From Candidatus Thiodiazotropha sp. (ex Codakia rugifera) (GTDB lineage: Bacteria > Pseudomonadota > Gammaproteobacteria > Chromatiales > Chromatiaceae): DNA of 52,977 nucleotides. Positions 24,998-34,355 of this stretch are shown in pieces. The position numbers were made by a program, and so were the translations under genes. Each line of letters opens with the position of its first letter. The stretch's first letter is position 1. The stretch lies in the NCBI GenBank assembly GCA_025656675.1, contig JAHXHN010000013.1, forward strand, positions 1 through 52,977, written 5' to 3'. A model generated the notes under the pieces. The model was not told where the DNA came from. It made no database searches and was given only the letters and a program-made list of their open reading frames with translations.

Positions 24998-25365
24998 GGG
25001 AGTCGGCCGGACAGTCGCTGTATCGCTTAGCGGTATGGAGGAAAGTCCGGGCTCCATCGGGCAGGGTGCCAGGTAACGCCTGGGAGGCGAAAGTCTACGG
25101 AAAGTGCCACAGAAAATATACCGCCAGTAGCCTTGGTTGCTGGTAAGGGTGAAATGGTGCGGTAAGAGCGCACCGCATCGTTGGTAACAGCGATGGCAGG
25201 GCAAACCCCACCCGGAGCAAGACCAAATAGAGGGACATGTATACCTTCGGGTATATGCAAGTGCGGCCCGCACTGTTCCTGGGTAGGTTGCATGAGGTGT
25301 GCGGTGACGCACATCCCAGATGAATGGCTGTCCTTGACAGAACCCGGCTTATAGGCCGGCTCCCG
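24998..25365 (+). ncRNA. rnpB: RNase P RNA (class A)
   Basis: The conserved type A segments are present: AGTCGGCCGGACAGTCGC, GGAGGAAAGTCCGGGCTCC, the P4 partner strand GACAGAACCCGGCTTA near the 3' end, CAGGGTGCCAGGTAA, GGGTGAAATGGTGCGGTAAGAGCG, AGGCAAACCCC and CACATCCCAGATGAATG. The 5' GGGAGTCGGCC pairs with the 3' GGCCGGCTCCC to form P1. It catalyses 5' maturation of tRNAs. The exact ends are set from P1 and may be off by a few bases. It precedes the dcw cluster on the same strand. Confidence 0.95.
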
Positions 25366-25531
25366 CTTCCACTTATCGCCACTTCCTGTGGTTAACCCCT
25401 TAAACACTTCACAAACTACATTAGGTTGTTAGGCCATATTACTGTATTTGCAGTGGTTAGCTGGGCTTGTTTGTTCCCTTCGGATGTTTGCCTAAGCCAC
25501 TGAGTGGAAAAGAGTTTTCACGACATTAGCC

Positions 25532-25561
25532 TTGACAAGGTGGTAAGTCGGGTCCTAATAT
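25532..25561 (+). promoter_or_regulatory. Promoter of the dcw cluster (Pmra)
   Basis: TTGACA (25532-25537), 18-base spacer, TAATAT (25556-25561). The -35 is a perfect consensus match and the -10 matches at 5 of 6 positions. The start would be about 25568, inside the MraZ repeats that follow. Confidence 0.7.
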
Positions 25562-25595
25562 GGGTTGAAGTGGAAGAATGTGGAAAATTATGGAA
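25561..25595 (+). promoter_or_regulatory. MraZ operator: four TGGRN repeats at 10-bp period
   Basis: TGGGT, TGGAA, TGGAA and TGGAA begin at 25561, 25571, 25581 and 25591, exactly one helical turn apart. MraZ is known to bind TGGGN repeats spaced at about 10 bases upstream of its own gene and to repress the operon. Overlap with the predicted start point and early transcript fits this. Confidence 0.8.
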
Positions 25596-25622
25596 AATCG
25601 ATCCATCTAAGGGGTACTGATT

Positions 25623-26078
25623 TTGTTTCGCGGGGTTTCATCACTCAACCTTGATGCCAAAGGGCGGCTCGCAATACCGACAAAGTATCGCGATCAGCTG
25701 GTGGCTTCCTGTGCTTCTGAGTTGGTGATTACCGTTGATAAGGATCACTGCCTGTTGATCTATCCCAAGCCGGTCTGGCTTGAGATTGAAGAAAAGCTCA
25801 AGGCGTTACCTTCATTTGATGAGTCTGCACGCAATTTACAGCGACTCTATATCGGTAATGCTCATGACATTGATATGGATGGTCAAGGCCGGATTCTACT
25901 TCCACAAGAGTTACGTCGCTTTGCCGAACTCAATAAAAAAGTAGCCCTTGTGGGGCAAATTAACAAATTTGAGTTGTGGGATGAGGAGACCTGGAATAGC
26001 AGGCAAGAAGCCTGGCTGGCGAAGGTGGATCTCAACAAGCTTGATCTGCCGGCAGAGTTTAAGTCGCTTTCGATTTGA
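25623..26078 (+). CDS. mraZ: Transcriptional regulator MraZ
   Basis: A 151-residue, first gene of the dcw cluster. It has two AbrB/SpoVT-like repeats (about 1-55 and 80-130) with the typical motifs LDAKGRLAIP and DMDGQGRILLP. MraZ forms rings that bind DNA repeats and repress the cell-division operon. The start is TTG 25623 (TTGTTTCGCGGGG), preceded by AAGGGG at good spacing; there is no ATG in frame nearby. The gene overlaps the next by one base (TGATG). Confidence 0.95.
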   Translation: MFRGVSSLNLDAKGRLAIPTKYRDQLVASCASELVITVDKDHCLLIYPKPVWLEIEEKLKALPSFDESARNLQRLYIGNAHDIDMDGQGRILLPQELRRFAELNKKVALVGQINKFELWDEETWNSRQEAWLAKVDLNKLDLPAEFKSLSI

Positions 26079-27007
26079 TGAAGCAGGAACATTTTTCGGT
26101 ACTGCTGCAGCCCTCCATTGAGGCGCTGAGGATCGATCCAGCAGGTGTCTATCTGGATGGTACATTTGGACGAGGTGGGCACAGTCGCCTGATTCTGGAT
26201 GCGCTGGATAGCCAGGGGCGTTTAATTGCCATTGATAGAGACCCTGATGCTGTGACTTACGGACAGGAACAGTTTGGGCAGGATGTACGTTTTCACATCG
26301 TACAGGAGAGCTTCGCCATGTTAGCGGATGTGGCAGAACAAGTGGGTGTGATGGGGCAGGTCAATGGCATCTTGCTGGACCTGGGCGTTTCCTCGCCTCA
26401 ACTGGACCAGGCGGCACGTGGATTCAGTTTTACAAAAGATGGGCCTCTGGATATGCGTATGGATCCGAGTAGTGGCATTTCGGCTTCCGCATGGTTGGCT
26501 CAGGCTGAGATGAAGGAGATCGGGAAGGTTCTCAAGGCGTATGGTGAGGAGCGGCATGCGAAACGAATAGCGCGGGCTATTGTGGAGGCGAGGGATATTC
26601 AACCTATAACCACCACCCTACGGTTGGCAGAGATCGTGAAACAGGCCAATCCCTCATGGGAAAAGGGCAAGCACCCGGCTACGCGTAGTTTTCAGGCGAT
26701 AAGAATCTTCATCAATGGTGAGTTGGATGCACTGCAGAAATTGCTGCAGCGTATTTTGGATGTGTTGGTGGTGGGCGGCCGATTGGTGGTCATCAGTTTT
26801 CACTCTCTTGAGGATCGGCTGGTAAAACGCTTTATGCGTGAACAGGCGAGAGGTGACCGATTTCCGCCTGGTGTGCCGGTCACCCAGGATCAGCTGCAGC
26901 CGCGCTTACGTTTGGTGGGTAAGGCGATTCACCCAAGTGCAGCAGAAATTGAGAGCAATCCCCGTTCGCGTAGCGCGGTTTTGCGTGTTGCGGAGCGACT
27001 CTCTTGA
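26078..27007 (+). CDS. rsmH: 16S rRNA (cytosine-1402-N4)-methyltransferase
   Basis: A 309-residue enzyme (RsmH, formerly MraW) that adds a methyl group to N4 of C1402 in 16S rRNA using S-adenosylmethionine. The SAM site is LDGTFGRGGHS (about 28-38). Family motifs FHIVQESFA, GILLDLGVSSPQLDQ, HPATRSFQAIRIFIN and ISFHSLEDRLVKRF are all visible. The ATG at 26078 overlaps the mraZ stop (TGATG), so the two are coupled. Length is as usual. Confidence 0.96.
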   Translation: MKQEHFSVLLQPSIEALRIDPAGVYLDGTFGRGGHSRLILDALDSQGRLIAIDRDPDAVTYGQEQFGQDVRFHIVQESFAMLADVAEQVGVMGQVNGILLDLGVSSPQLDQAARGFSFTKDGPLDMRMDPSSGISASAWLAQAEMKEIGKVLKAYGEERHAKRIARAIVEARDIQPITTTLRLAEIVKQANPSWEKGKHPATRSFQAIRIFINGELDALQKLLQRILDVLVVGGRLVVISFHSLEDRLVKRFMREQARGDRFPPGVPVTQDQLQPRLRLVGKAIHPSAAEIESNPRSRSAVLRVAERLS

Positions 27008-27276
27008 GTCGTACCGGTTACTGGTTGTTCGCAGTGCTGGTAGTCGCAGTGCTGGCCTCTGCAGTGGCTGTTGTCTACAGCAAGTATCTCAGTCGCAAAC
27101 ACTTTGTGGCACTACAGGAGTTGCAGGCGGAGCAGGAGCGTATCGGTATCGAGTGGGGACGTTTGCAGTTGGAAGAGAGCACCCTGGCTACCCATTCGGA
27201 AGTTGAAAAAAAAGCACGGGGCAGATTGAAAATGCATCTGCCGAATTTTGATGAAATCGTAGTGATCAGGCGCTAA
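27004..27276 (+). CDS. ftsL: Cell division protein FtsL
   Basis: A 90-residue membrane protein of the divisome that bridges FtsQ/FtsB and FtsWI. One transmembrane helix is at about 5-25 (YWLFAVLVVAVLASAVAVVY), and a coiled-coil follows (ALQELQAEQERIGIEWGRLQLEEST). The final GRLKMHLPNFDEIVVI matches the FtsL C-terminus. The start is TTG 27004, overlapping the rsmH stop by 4 bases. TTG starts recur in this cluster (mraZ, ftsL, ddl). Confidence 0.92.
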   Translation: MSRTGYWLFAVLVVAVLASAVAVVYSKYLSRKHFVALQELQAEQERIGIEWGRLQLEESTLATHSEVEKKARGRLKMHLPNFDEIVVIRR

Positions 27277-27280
27277 TAAA

Positions 27281-29017
27281 ATGGCGGGCGCGAAGAAGAG
27301 AAAAACCAACCAGGCTGGTATTGTCAAGTTACCGAGTTATCGTGCTCGGCGTATCACTGTGCTCACCGTGATAGGGCTGGCATTCAGCTCACTGGTTTGG
27401 CAATCTCTGGATCGCCAGGTCTTCGAGACGGCCTTTCTGCAGGAGCAGGGTGAAAGGCGTTATCTGCGCACCATGACGGTCAGTGCAAGTCGCGGCATGA
27501 TTACCGACCGGAATGGCGAACCCTTGGCGATCAGCACCCCGGTCAAAAGTGTGGCAGCCAATCCAAGGGTTATCAAAAACGATAATGTAACGATTGGCGC
27601 CTTGGCTTCAACGCTTAGTCTCGATCCTGATCGATTGCGTCGTCTTCTCTCAAGCGAACGCTCCTTTGTCTACCTTAAGCGGCGAATCAATCCTGATTTG
27701 GCCGAGCAGGTTCGTGCACTCGATCTGGATGGCATTGATCTGCTGTCCGAATACCGGCGTTTTTATCCCAGTAGTGAAGTGATGTCGCAGATGGTTGGTT
27801 TCACCAACATCGATGATCAGGGCCAGGAGGGCATGGAGCTGGCTTATGATGATTGGTTGAGTGGCAGTCCGGGAGCAAAACGAGTCATCAAGGATGGTAA
27901 GGGGCGGGTGGTGACCCAGGTGGAAAATATCCAGAGTCCTTCCCCGGGCAAGGACTTGGTGTTAAGCATCGATCGCCGATTGCAGTTTCTCGCTTACCGT
28001 GAGCTCAAGGCTGCCGTCAGTAAGCACCGCGCACGCTCGGGTTCTGCCGTGATTCTGGATAGCCGCAGCGGTGAGATCCTGGCGATGGTCAATAGCCCGT
28101 CATACAACCCGAACGCTCTCCGTGGACGTCGTACCAGCAGTCTTCGCAATCGGGCTGTAACTGATGTCTTTGAGCCGGGTTCCACCATTAAGCCATTTAC
28201 TGTGGCAGCTGCCGTGGAGATGGGTCGATTCAAACCTGATACACCGATCGATGTCTCCCCAGGACAGATGAAAGTAGGTCGCTACCTGGTTAGGGATACA
28301 CGTAACTACGGCATGATCGATGTGGCTACGGTATTGCGCAAGTCGAGTAATGTGGGGGCAAGTAAAATCGCCCTCTCTCTGAAGCCGGAGACGTTATGGA
28401 AGCTCTATGCCAATCTGGGATTTGGTGAGAGTCCGTACAGTCAGTTCCCCGGCGAATCGAGTGGACGCCTGCCCCATTATTCAGACTGGTCCAGTTTTGA
28501 ACAGGCTACGCTCTCATTTGGTTACGGTCTCTCTGTAACACCCTTGCAGCTCGCCAGGGCCTATGCGGTGTTGGCCAATGATGGTGTACGTCTGCCGGTA
28601 TCGCTATTGAAGCAGGAACAGTCGGTTCAGGGTGAACGGGTGATACGCCAGAGCACTGCCAGGACTGTGGTTAAGATGTTGGAGGCGGTGGTCACCAGTG
28701 AAGGGACGGCTCCTCAGGCAGCGGTCCCCGGTTACCGTGTGGCAGGCAAGACAGGAACAGCCAAGAAATCAGTGGCAGGTGGCTATTCGGAAGACAAATA
28801 TCTCTCTTTGTTCGTCGGTCTGGCGCCTGCCAGCAATCCACGTTTGGTCATGGCTGTGTTTATCGATGAACCGCGGGGAAAAGAGTATTACGGTGGTCTG
28901 GTGGCGGGTCCTGTCTTCTCCAAGGTGATGAGCGGTGCGCTGCGGCTGATGAATATCCCACCCGACAAACCCTGGCATGAGAATACACTGATGGCTCGGC
29001 TGGGGGATAAACAATGA
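27281..29017 (+). CDS. ftsI: Peptidoglycan transpeptidase FtsI (PBP3)
   Basis: A 578-residue septal D,D-transpeptidase that cross-links peptidoglycan with FtsW. Residues about 25-45 form the N-terminal membrane anchor, 60-210 the pedestal/dimerisation domain (GMITDRNGEPLA), and 220-560 the transpeptidase domain. The catalytic motifs are SxxK at S301 (EPGSTIKPFT), SSN at about 354 and KTGTAKK at about 490. The ATG at 27281 follows the ftsL stop by 4 bases. Length is as usual for gammaproteobacteria. Confidence 0.96.
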   Translation: MAGAKKRKTNQAGIVKLPSYRARRITVLTVIGLAFSSLVWQSLDRQVFETAFLQEQGERRYLRTMTVSASRGMITDRNGEPLAISTPVKSVAANPRVIKNDNVTIGALASTLSLDPDRLRRLLSSERSFVYLKRRINPDLAEQVRALDLDGIDLLSEYRRFYPSSEVMSQMVGFTNIDDQGQEGMELAYDDWLSGSPGAKRVIKDGKGRVVTQVENIQSPSPGKDLVLSIDRRLQFLAYRELKAAVSKHRARSGSAVILDSRSGEILAMVNSPSYNPNALRGRRTSSLRNRAVTDVFEPGSTIKPFTVAAAVEMGRFKPDTPIDVSPGQMKVGRYLVRDTRNYGMIDVATVLRKSSNVGASKIALSLKPETLWKLYANLGFGESPYSQFPGESSGRLPHYSDWSSFEQATLSFGYGLSVTPLQLARAYAVLANDGVRLPVSLLKQEQSVQGERVIRQSTARTVVKMLEAVVTSEGTAPQAAVPGYRVAGKTGTAKKSVAGGYSEDKYLSLFVGLAPASNPRLVMAVFIDEPRGKEYYGGLVAGPVFSKVMSGALRLMNIPPDKPWHENTLMARLGDKQ

Positions 29018-30555
29018 TGGCTGCCGAGCGTGTGAGGGCCTTTCATGCTTTGTCTTCGCTGTTGAATGGCATTGTTTCGGTATCGGCGATTGATGATCGG
29101 GAGGTGACAGGCATCACTCTCGACAGTCGTCAGGTGACACCGGGAACCCTTTTTCTTGCCTGTATCGGGGAGCATCAACACGGACTGACTTTTGCGGAGC
29201 AGGCTGTGTCACAAGGTGCCACAGCAATTGCCTGGGAGCTGGATGGCGCTGAAGGGGATCGTATTGCAGCACAGCTGAATTTGTCGGTGCCACTGATAGC
29301 CATTGCCCAGCTTTCGCAAAAGGTGAGCCAGATTGCTGCCCTCTTTTATGGTGACCCCAGCCATTTTATGACGGTGTATGGGATTACCGGTACGAATGGT
29401 AAAACCAGTATTAGCCAACTATTAACCCAGGCACTGATGAGTGAGATCCCTTGCGGCATGATGGGGACATTGGGGGTCGGTCTACCCGGGCAACTGACTG
29501 CAACCGGGTATACAACACCCGATGCGGTGATTTTGCAAAAGCTGTTGGCAGAGCTGCTACAGCAGGGTGTGCAGGCACTTACCATGGAGGTCTCATCCCA
29601 TGCATTGGACCAGGGTCGTGCAGCTGCCGTGCATTTTGACAGTGCGATCTTTACCAACCTCAGCCGTGATCACTTCGATTATCACAAAACCCTGGAGAAC
29701 TACGCGGCCGCCAAACAGCGGCTGTTTGATATGCCGGATCTCACCAGCGCAGTGATCAACCTGGATGACCCGTTTGGCTCTCAGCTTATTGGGACACTGG
29801 CGGAGTCAGTTGAGGTGCTGGGTTATAGCATTGAGCCAACACTGCAGTTACCGGCAGGTCTGGCCGGTTGGGTGCGGGCTGAACAGATCGACCCCTCCAC
29901 TCAGGGGATGAAGATCCGGATCTCAAGCCATTGGGGTGAGGGCATTCTGGAGACGCCTCTGCTAGGTCGGTTCAATGCCGCTAATCTGATGGCTGTGTTA
30001 CTGGTGTTGTTACATAGGGGTTGGACGTTACAACGGACATTGAAGGTGATAGCAGAATTACATACCGTCCCGGGTCGTATGGAGTTGTTGGGTGGTGCAG
30101 AACGGCCTGGTGTGGTGGTGGATTATGCCCATACACCGGATGCGCTGGAAAAGGCTTTGCAGGCCCTGCGAATGCACTGTCCAGGCCGATTAAGCGTCGT
30201 GTTTGGTTGTGGTGGCGATCGGGATCGGGGCAAGCGCCCACTGATGGGGCGTGTGGCGGAAAAGCTTGCCGATCAGCTGTATATCACCGATGACAATCCA
30301 CGTGGTGAATCGAGTGACGAAATAATCCGCCAGATTCTGGCGGGTCTAAGCGAGCCTGACAAGACGTATGTCGAACCTGATAGAGGTCGCGCTATACGTG
30401 TTGCTGTTGCTGCAGCATCTCCCGGGGATCTGGTACTGGTGGCGGGTAAAGGCCATGAGGATTACCAACTTGTTGCTGAGCAGGTACTCCATTTTGATGA
30501 TCGTGAGCAGGTGGTGGCTGCACTGAACGCTTGGCAAGGGGGAGTCGATGAATAG
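29014..30555 (+). CDS. murE: UDP-MurNAc-L-Ala-D-Glu:meso-DAP ligase
   Basis: A 513-residue cytoplasmic ligase adding meso-diaminopimelate to the peptidoglycan precursor. The ATP loop is YGITGTNGKTS (about 125-135). The DNPRGE motif (ITDDNPRGESSD) is the mark of enzymes that use meso-DAP, not lysine. VVVDYAHTPDALEKAL and GCGGDRDRGKRPLMG are also present. It begins at 29014, overlapping the ftsI stop by 4 bases; a second ATG at 29017 is also possible. Confidence 0.96.
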   Translation: MMAAERVRAFHALSSLLNGIVSVSAIDDREVTGITLDSRQVTPGTLFLACIGEHQHGLTFAEQAVSQGATAIAWELDGAEGDRIAAQLNLSVPLIAIAQLSQKVSQIAALFYGDPSHFMTVYGITGTNGKTSISQLLTQALMSEIPCGMMGTLGVGLPGQLTATGYTTPDAVILQKLLAELLQQGVQALTMEVSSHALDQGRAAAVHFDSAIFTNLSRDHFDYHKTLENYAAAKQRLFDMPDLTSAVINLDDPFGSQLIGTLAESVEVLGYSIEPTLQLPAGLAGWVRAEQIDPSTQGMKIRISSHWGEGILETPLLGRFNAANLMAVLLVLLHRGWTLQRTLKVIAELHTVPGRMELLGGAERPGVVVDYAHTPDALEKALQALRMHCPGRLSVVFGCGGDRDRGKRPLMGRVAEKLADQLYITDDNPRGESSDEIIRQILAGLSEPDKTYVEPDRGRAIRVAVAAASPGDLVLVAGKGHEDYQLVAEQVLHFDDREQVVAALNAWQGGVDE

Positions 30556-31915
30556 TCTGCGACTCTCTCAAGTGGTGGAAAGTCTGAACGCCGAGTTGAT
30601 CGGTGACGATGTAAGCTTTGGTTCAGTCAGTACCGATAGCCGCACTCTGCAGCGGAATGATCTCTATGTTGCCTTGCAGGGACCCCACTTCGATGGTCAT
30701 GACTTTATTGGTCAGGCGATCGATAAAGGGGCGGTGGCTGCGATGGTGAGTGAACCACAGAATAGCGCGATACCTCAAATCAGGGTAAAGGATTCACGCC
30801 TCGGATTAGGTCGGTTGGCAGGACTCTGGCGGGCGAGATTCGAAGTCCCGTTGGTAGCGATTACCGGGAGTAATGGAAAGACTACGGTTAAAGAGTTGCT
30901 AGCTGCCATACTTCGAATCCGTGCCCCTGTACTGGCAACGCAGGGCAATCTGAACAACGACATAGGCCTGCCTTTGACACTCCTGCGGTTACAGGACGAG
31001 CACTATGCTGTTGTGGAGCTGGGTGCTAACCATCCAGGTGAAATAGGCTACCTGAGCCAGATCACCCGCCCTGATATCGCCCTGATCAATAATGCTGGAG
31101 CCGCCCACCTCGAAGGGTTCGGCGATCTGCAGGGTGTCGCTCAGGCAAAAGGGGAGATTCTCACCGGACTCAAACCCACGGGCATTGCCGTATTGAATGC
31201 AGACGATGACTATTTTCCTCTCTGGCGTGATTTGCTGGGAGAGCGTCGGCTGTTGACCTTCGGTACTTCGGAGCGTGCTGCAGTACGCAGTGATCTGGCC
31301 CGGGCCGAAATGCGTTGGAGTAAAGCGGGTTTTCATAACCACATGCGGGTCACTTATCAGGATGAGACGTTTGAAGTGCGACTCTCTCTGGCTGGACAGC
31401 ATAATCTGATGAATGGTTTGGCTGCAATTGCCGCGGCTCTGGCGATAGGCTGTTCAAGCAAGGAGATCGTGCAGGGGCTTGCTGCTGTGAAACCGGTCGC
31501 GGGACGTCTGCAGTTACTCGATGCACCGGCTGGTTTTCATCTCATTGATGACAGTTATAACGCAAATCCCAACTCGGTGGATGCCGCGATTGATTTTTTA
31601 CGAAGTGCGCCAGGCAATCAATATCTGGTATTAGGCGATCTGGCGGAGTTAGGTGATCAATCCGTAACCCTGCACAGCCATATCGGTTTAAGGGCCAGGC
31701 AGGCTGGTTTGTCTCATCTCTATACCCTCGGATCCCTGAGTCAACATGCAGCACAAAGCTTTGGTTCTGGAGGTAAGGCCTATTCTGAACTGGATAAGCT
31801 CGTCAATTCCCTCAGTCAGTCGGTCAATCAGGGTGACACTGTGTTGATCAAAGGTTCTCGAAACGCAGCGATGGAACGTGTGGTCGAGCGTTTGATGGAT
31901 GAGGGAGGGGACTGA
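30548..31915 (+). CDS. murF: UDP-MurNAc-pentapeptide synthetase
   Basis: A 455-residue ligase that adds D-Ala-D-Ala to UDP-MurNAc-tripeptide. The ATP loop is [12 protein letters not shown] (about 105-117). [11 protein letters not shown] and [18 protein letters not shown] are family-typical. It starts at ATG 30548, overlapping murE by 8 bases. It needs the D-Ala-D-Ala product of the ddl gene later in the cluster. Confidence 0.96.
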   Translation: MNSLRLSQVVESLNAELIGDDVSFGSVSTDSRTLQRNDLYVALQGPHFDGHDFIGQAIDKGAVAAMVSEPQNSAIPQIRVKDSRLGLGRLAGLWRARFEVPLVAITGSNGKTTVKELLAAILRIRAPVLATQGNLNNDIGLPLTLLRLQDEHYAVVELGANHPGEIGYLSQITRPDIALINNAGAAHLEGFGDLQGVAQAKGEILTGLKPTGIAVLNADDDYFPLWRDLLGERRLLTFGTSERAAVRSDLARAEMRWSKAGFHNHMRVTYQDETFEVRLSLAGQHNLMNGLAAIAAALAIGCSSKEIVQGLAAVKPVAGRLQLLDAPAGFHLIDDSYNANPNSVDAAIDFLRSAPGNQYLVLGDLAELGDQSVTLHSHIGLRARQAGLSHLYTLGSLSQHAAQSFGSGGKAYSELDKLVNSLSQSVNQGDTVLIKGSRNAAMERVVERLMDEGGD

Positions 31916-31917
31916 GA

Positions 31918-33000
31918 ATGTTGCTCTACCTCACCGATTGGCTTGCCCAATTCGACAGCGCTTTTCGGGTATTTCAATACCTGACCCTCCGCACCATTCT
32001 GGGCGTGCTGACCGCGCTGCTGATTTCACTGGCGCTCGGTCCGATGATGATACGCCGACTCAGTTTTCACCAGATTGGTCAGACTGTACGCGACGATGGC
32101 CCTGAGACGCACTTTTCCAAAGCGGGAACGCCTACCATGGGTGGTGCGCTTATCCTGGTGGCTATCGCCATAGCGACCCTGCTTTGGTCCGACCTTGGAA
32201 ATCATTATGTCTGGATTGTACTGATCGTAACGATGATTTTTGGACTCATCGGATTGGTTGATGATTACAAGAAACTTGTTTTGAACGATCCGAAAGGCTT
32301 GGCGGCACGCTGGAAATATTTTTGGCAATCGGTGGCGGGTCTAGGTGCCTCTCTGGTTTTCTACTACACGGCCAGCTCATCGATGGAGACTGCGCTGCTT
32401 ATCCCCTATTTGAAGGATGTCTCCCTTGACTGGGGGCCGGTGTTTATTCTTTTCAGTTACCTGGTGATCGTTGGTTCATCCAATGCAGTCAACCTTACCG
32501 ATGGTTTGGACGGTTTGGCGATACTACCGACCGTGATGGTGGGTGGTGCGTTGGGTGTCATCGCCTATGTCACCGGACACGCCGATTTTGCGGCTTACCT
32601 GAAGATTCCTTTTCTGCCAGGGGTTGGGGAGTTGATTGTCTTCTGTGCTTCATTGGTGGGTGCTGGCTTGGGTTTTCTGTGGTTCAACACCTACCCCGCT
32701 CAGGTCTTCATGGGGGACGTGGGTGCATTGGCCTTAGGTGCCGCACTGGGGGTGGTGTCCGTAGCAGTGCGTCAAGAAATTGTACTGTTCATCATGGGTG
32801 GCGTGTTTGTTGTGGAGACGGTATCCGTCGTGCTGCAGGTTGCTTCCTATAAGTTGACTGGAAAGCGGATCTTCCGCATGGCGCCATTGCATCACCATTT
32901 TGAACTCAAGGGTTGGCCCGAGCCTCGGGTTATCGTTCGTTTCTGGATCATTACCGTTATTTTGGTGCTGGTCGGTTTAGCAAGTCTGAAGATACGTTGA
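31918..33000 (+). CDS. mraY: Phospho-MurNAc-pentapeptide transferase
   Basis: A 360-residue integral membrane enzyme with about ten helices. It moves phospho-MurNAc-pentapeptide to undecaprenyl phosphate, forming lipid I. The catalytic Asp motifs are in LVDDYKK and [10 protein letters not shown], and the HHHFE loop ([11 protein letters not shown]) is near the C-terminus. The start is two bases after the murF stop. The protein opens [12 protein letters not shown] and has the usual length. Confidence 0.97.
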   Translation: MLLYLTDWLAQFDSAFRVFQYLTLRTILGVLTALLISLALGPMMIRRLSFHQIGQTVRDDGPETHFSKAGTPTMGGALILVAIAIATLLWSDLGNHYVWIVLIVTMIFGLIGLVDDYKKLVLNDPKGLAARWKYFWQSVAGLGASLVFYYTASSSMETALLIPYLKDVSLDWGPVFILFSYLVIVGSSNAVNLTDGLDGLAILPTVMVGGALGVIAYVTGHADFAAYLKIPFLPGVGELIVFCASLVGAGLGFLWFNTYPAQVFMGDVGALALGAALGVVSVAVRQEIVLFIMGGVFVVETVSVVLQVASYKLTGKRIFRMAPLHHHFELKGWPEPRVIVRFWIITVILVLVGLASLKIR

Positions 33001-34355
33001 TGACACAACAAGAGAGAAAACCAGGAAAGACACTGATCGTCGGTCTCGGTGTGACCGGGCTCTCCTGTGTGCGTCATCTTGCTGCCCAAGGGGTTTCATT
33101 GGCGGTCACTGACAGTCGTGAGCAGCCGCCGGGCCTGGAGGCGCTGCGCAAGGAATTTCCAGACATGGCGCTGTTTCTGGGTGGTTTTCAGGCCGAGGCC
33201 TTTCAGGCAGCCAGCCAACTGGTGGTGAGTCCGGGAATATCCCTTGATGAACCGCTGATTCAAGCGGCCAGGAAGCAGGGTATAGAAATCGTTGGCGATG
33301 TGGAGCTGTTTGCCAGAGCGGTCAAGGCACCGGTTGTTGCGATCACGGGGTCGAACGGAAAGAGTACCGTGACTACCCTGTTGGGCGAGATGGCACGCAT
33401 GGCGGGTGTCAGGGTGGCGATTGGCGGCAACCTGGGGGAGCCGGCGCTTGCACTTCTCGATGAAGCGGTGGAGTTGTATGTGCTCGAACTGTCCAGCTTC
33501 CAGCTTGAGAGCACCTGGTCTCTGACACCGACGGCAGCTGTCGTGTTGAATATCTCCCCTGATCACATGGATCGTTATAAGGATGTTGATGCCTATGCCA
33601 GTACCAAGGCAACGCTGTACGACGGAACTGAAGTAAAGGTAATAAATCGTGATGATCCCAGGGTTGTCGAGATGGCCAGTCAACAGGCAACAACAGTCGG
33701 TTTTACTCTGAAGACACCCTCCGGGAGTGATTTCGGGCTTCATGAGCGTGAAGGCGTCAGCTGGTTGAGTGAAGGGCATACCCCACTGATGCCAGTCAGC
33801 GAATTGCGTATACCCGGTCGTCATAATGTGGCGAATGCACTGGCAGCGCTGGCGCTGGGTAGTGCTGTCGGACTACCGCAGAATGACATGTTGGCAGCGT
33901 TACGCAGTTATTCGGGCCTGCCCCACCGTACTCAATGGATCGCTGATAAGCAGGACCTACGTTGGTACAACGACTCGAAAGGTACCAATGTGGGAGCGAC
34001 CATAGCCGCACTGGAAGGACTCCATCCTGAGAGTGGCACCAGTCGCACTATTTTGATTGCAGGGGGTGAGTGTAAGGATGCCGATTTTTCCGCCTTGGCA
34101 CCAGTTGTGGAGAGGACTGCGCGGGCGGTTATCCTGATGGGTAGGGATGCATCACTTATCGAGTCTGCATTGATCGGCCATTGTACCCTGGTACATGCGA
34201 CCAGCCTCACTGAGGCGGTGCAGCAGGCAGTGAAGTTTGCTCAACCTGGCGATCGTGTCCTGCTCTCACCTGCCTGTGCCAGTTTCGATATGTTTAAAAA
34301 TTTCGAGGCCCGGGGAGAGGCGTTTATTCAAGCGGTGGAGGCGCTCTCTGCATGA
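33000..34355 (+). CDS. murD: UDP-MurNAc-L-Ala:D-Glu ligase
   Basis: A 451-residue cytosolic ligase adding D-glutamate to UDP-MurNAc-L-Ala. It starts at ATG 33000 ([10 protein letters not shown]), sharing one base with the mraY stop; the frame is open further upstream inside mraY but without support. The nucleotide-binding motif is TLIVGLGVTGLS at the N-terminus and ITGSNGKSTVTTLL in the central domain. NDSKGTNVGAT and LSPACASFDMF follow. Confidence 0.95.
   Translation: MTQQERKPGKTLIVGLGVTGLSCVRHLAAQGVSLAVTDSREQPPGLEALRKEFPDMALFLGGFQAEAFQAASQLVVSPGISLDEPLIQAARKQGIEIVGDVELFARAVKAPVVAITGSNGKSTVTTLLGEMARMAGVRVAIGGNLGEPALALLDEAVELYVLELSSFQLESTWSLTPTAAVVLNISPDHMDRYKDVDAYASTKATLYDGTEVKVINRDDPRVVEMASQQATTVGFTLKTPSGSDFGLHEREGVSWLSEGHTPLMPVSELRIPGRHNVANALAALALGSAVGLPQNDMLAALRSYSGLPHRTQWIADKQDLRWYNDSKGTNVGATIAALEGLHPESGTSRTILIAGGECKDADFSALAPVVERTARAVILMGRDASLIESALIGHCTLVHATSLTEAVQQAVKFAQPGDRVLLSPACASFDMFKNFEARGEAFIQAVEALSA

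Noticed and set aside
24881-24998. Promoter of rnpB (TTGACA at about 24889 or TTGAGT at 24928)
   Set aside because: Neither has a good -10 at 16-18 bases. A promoter must exist but I could not place it.
33096-33824. Long reverse-strand frame inside murD (242 codons), and similar ones in other dcw genes
   Set aside because: These are shadow frames of conserved enzymes. Their codon pattern follows the sense gene and they have no family match.
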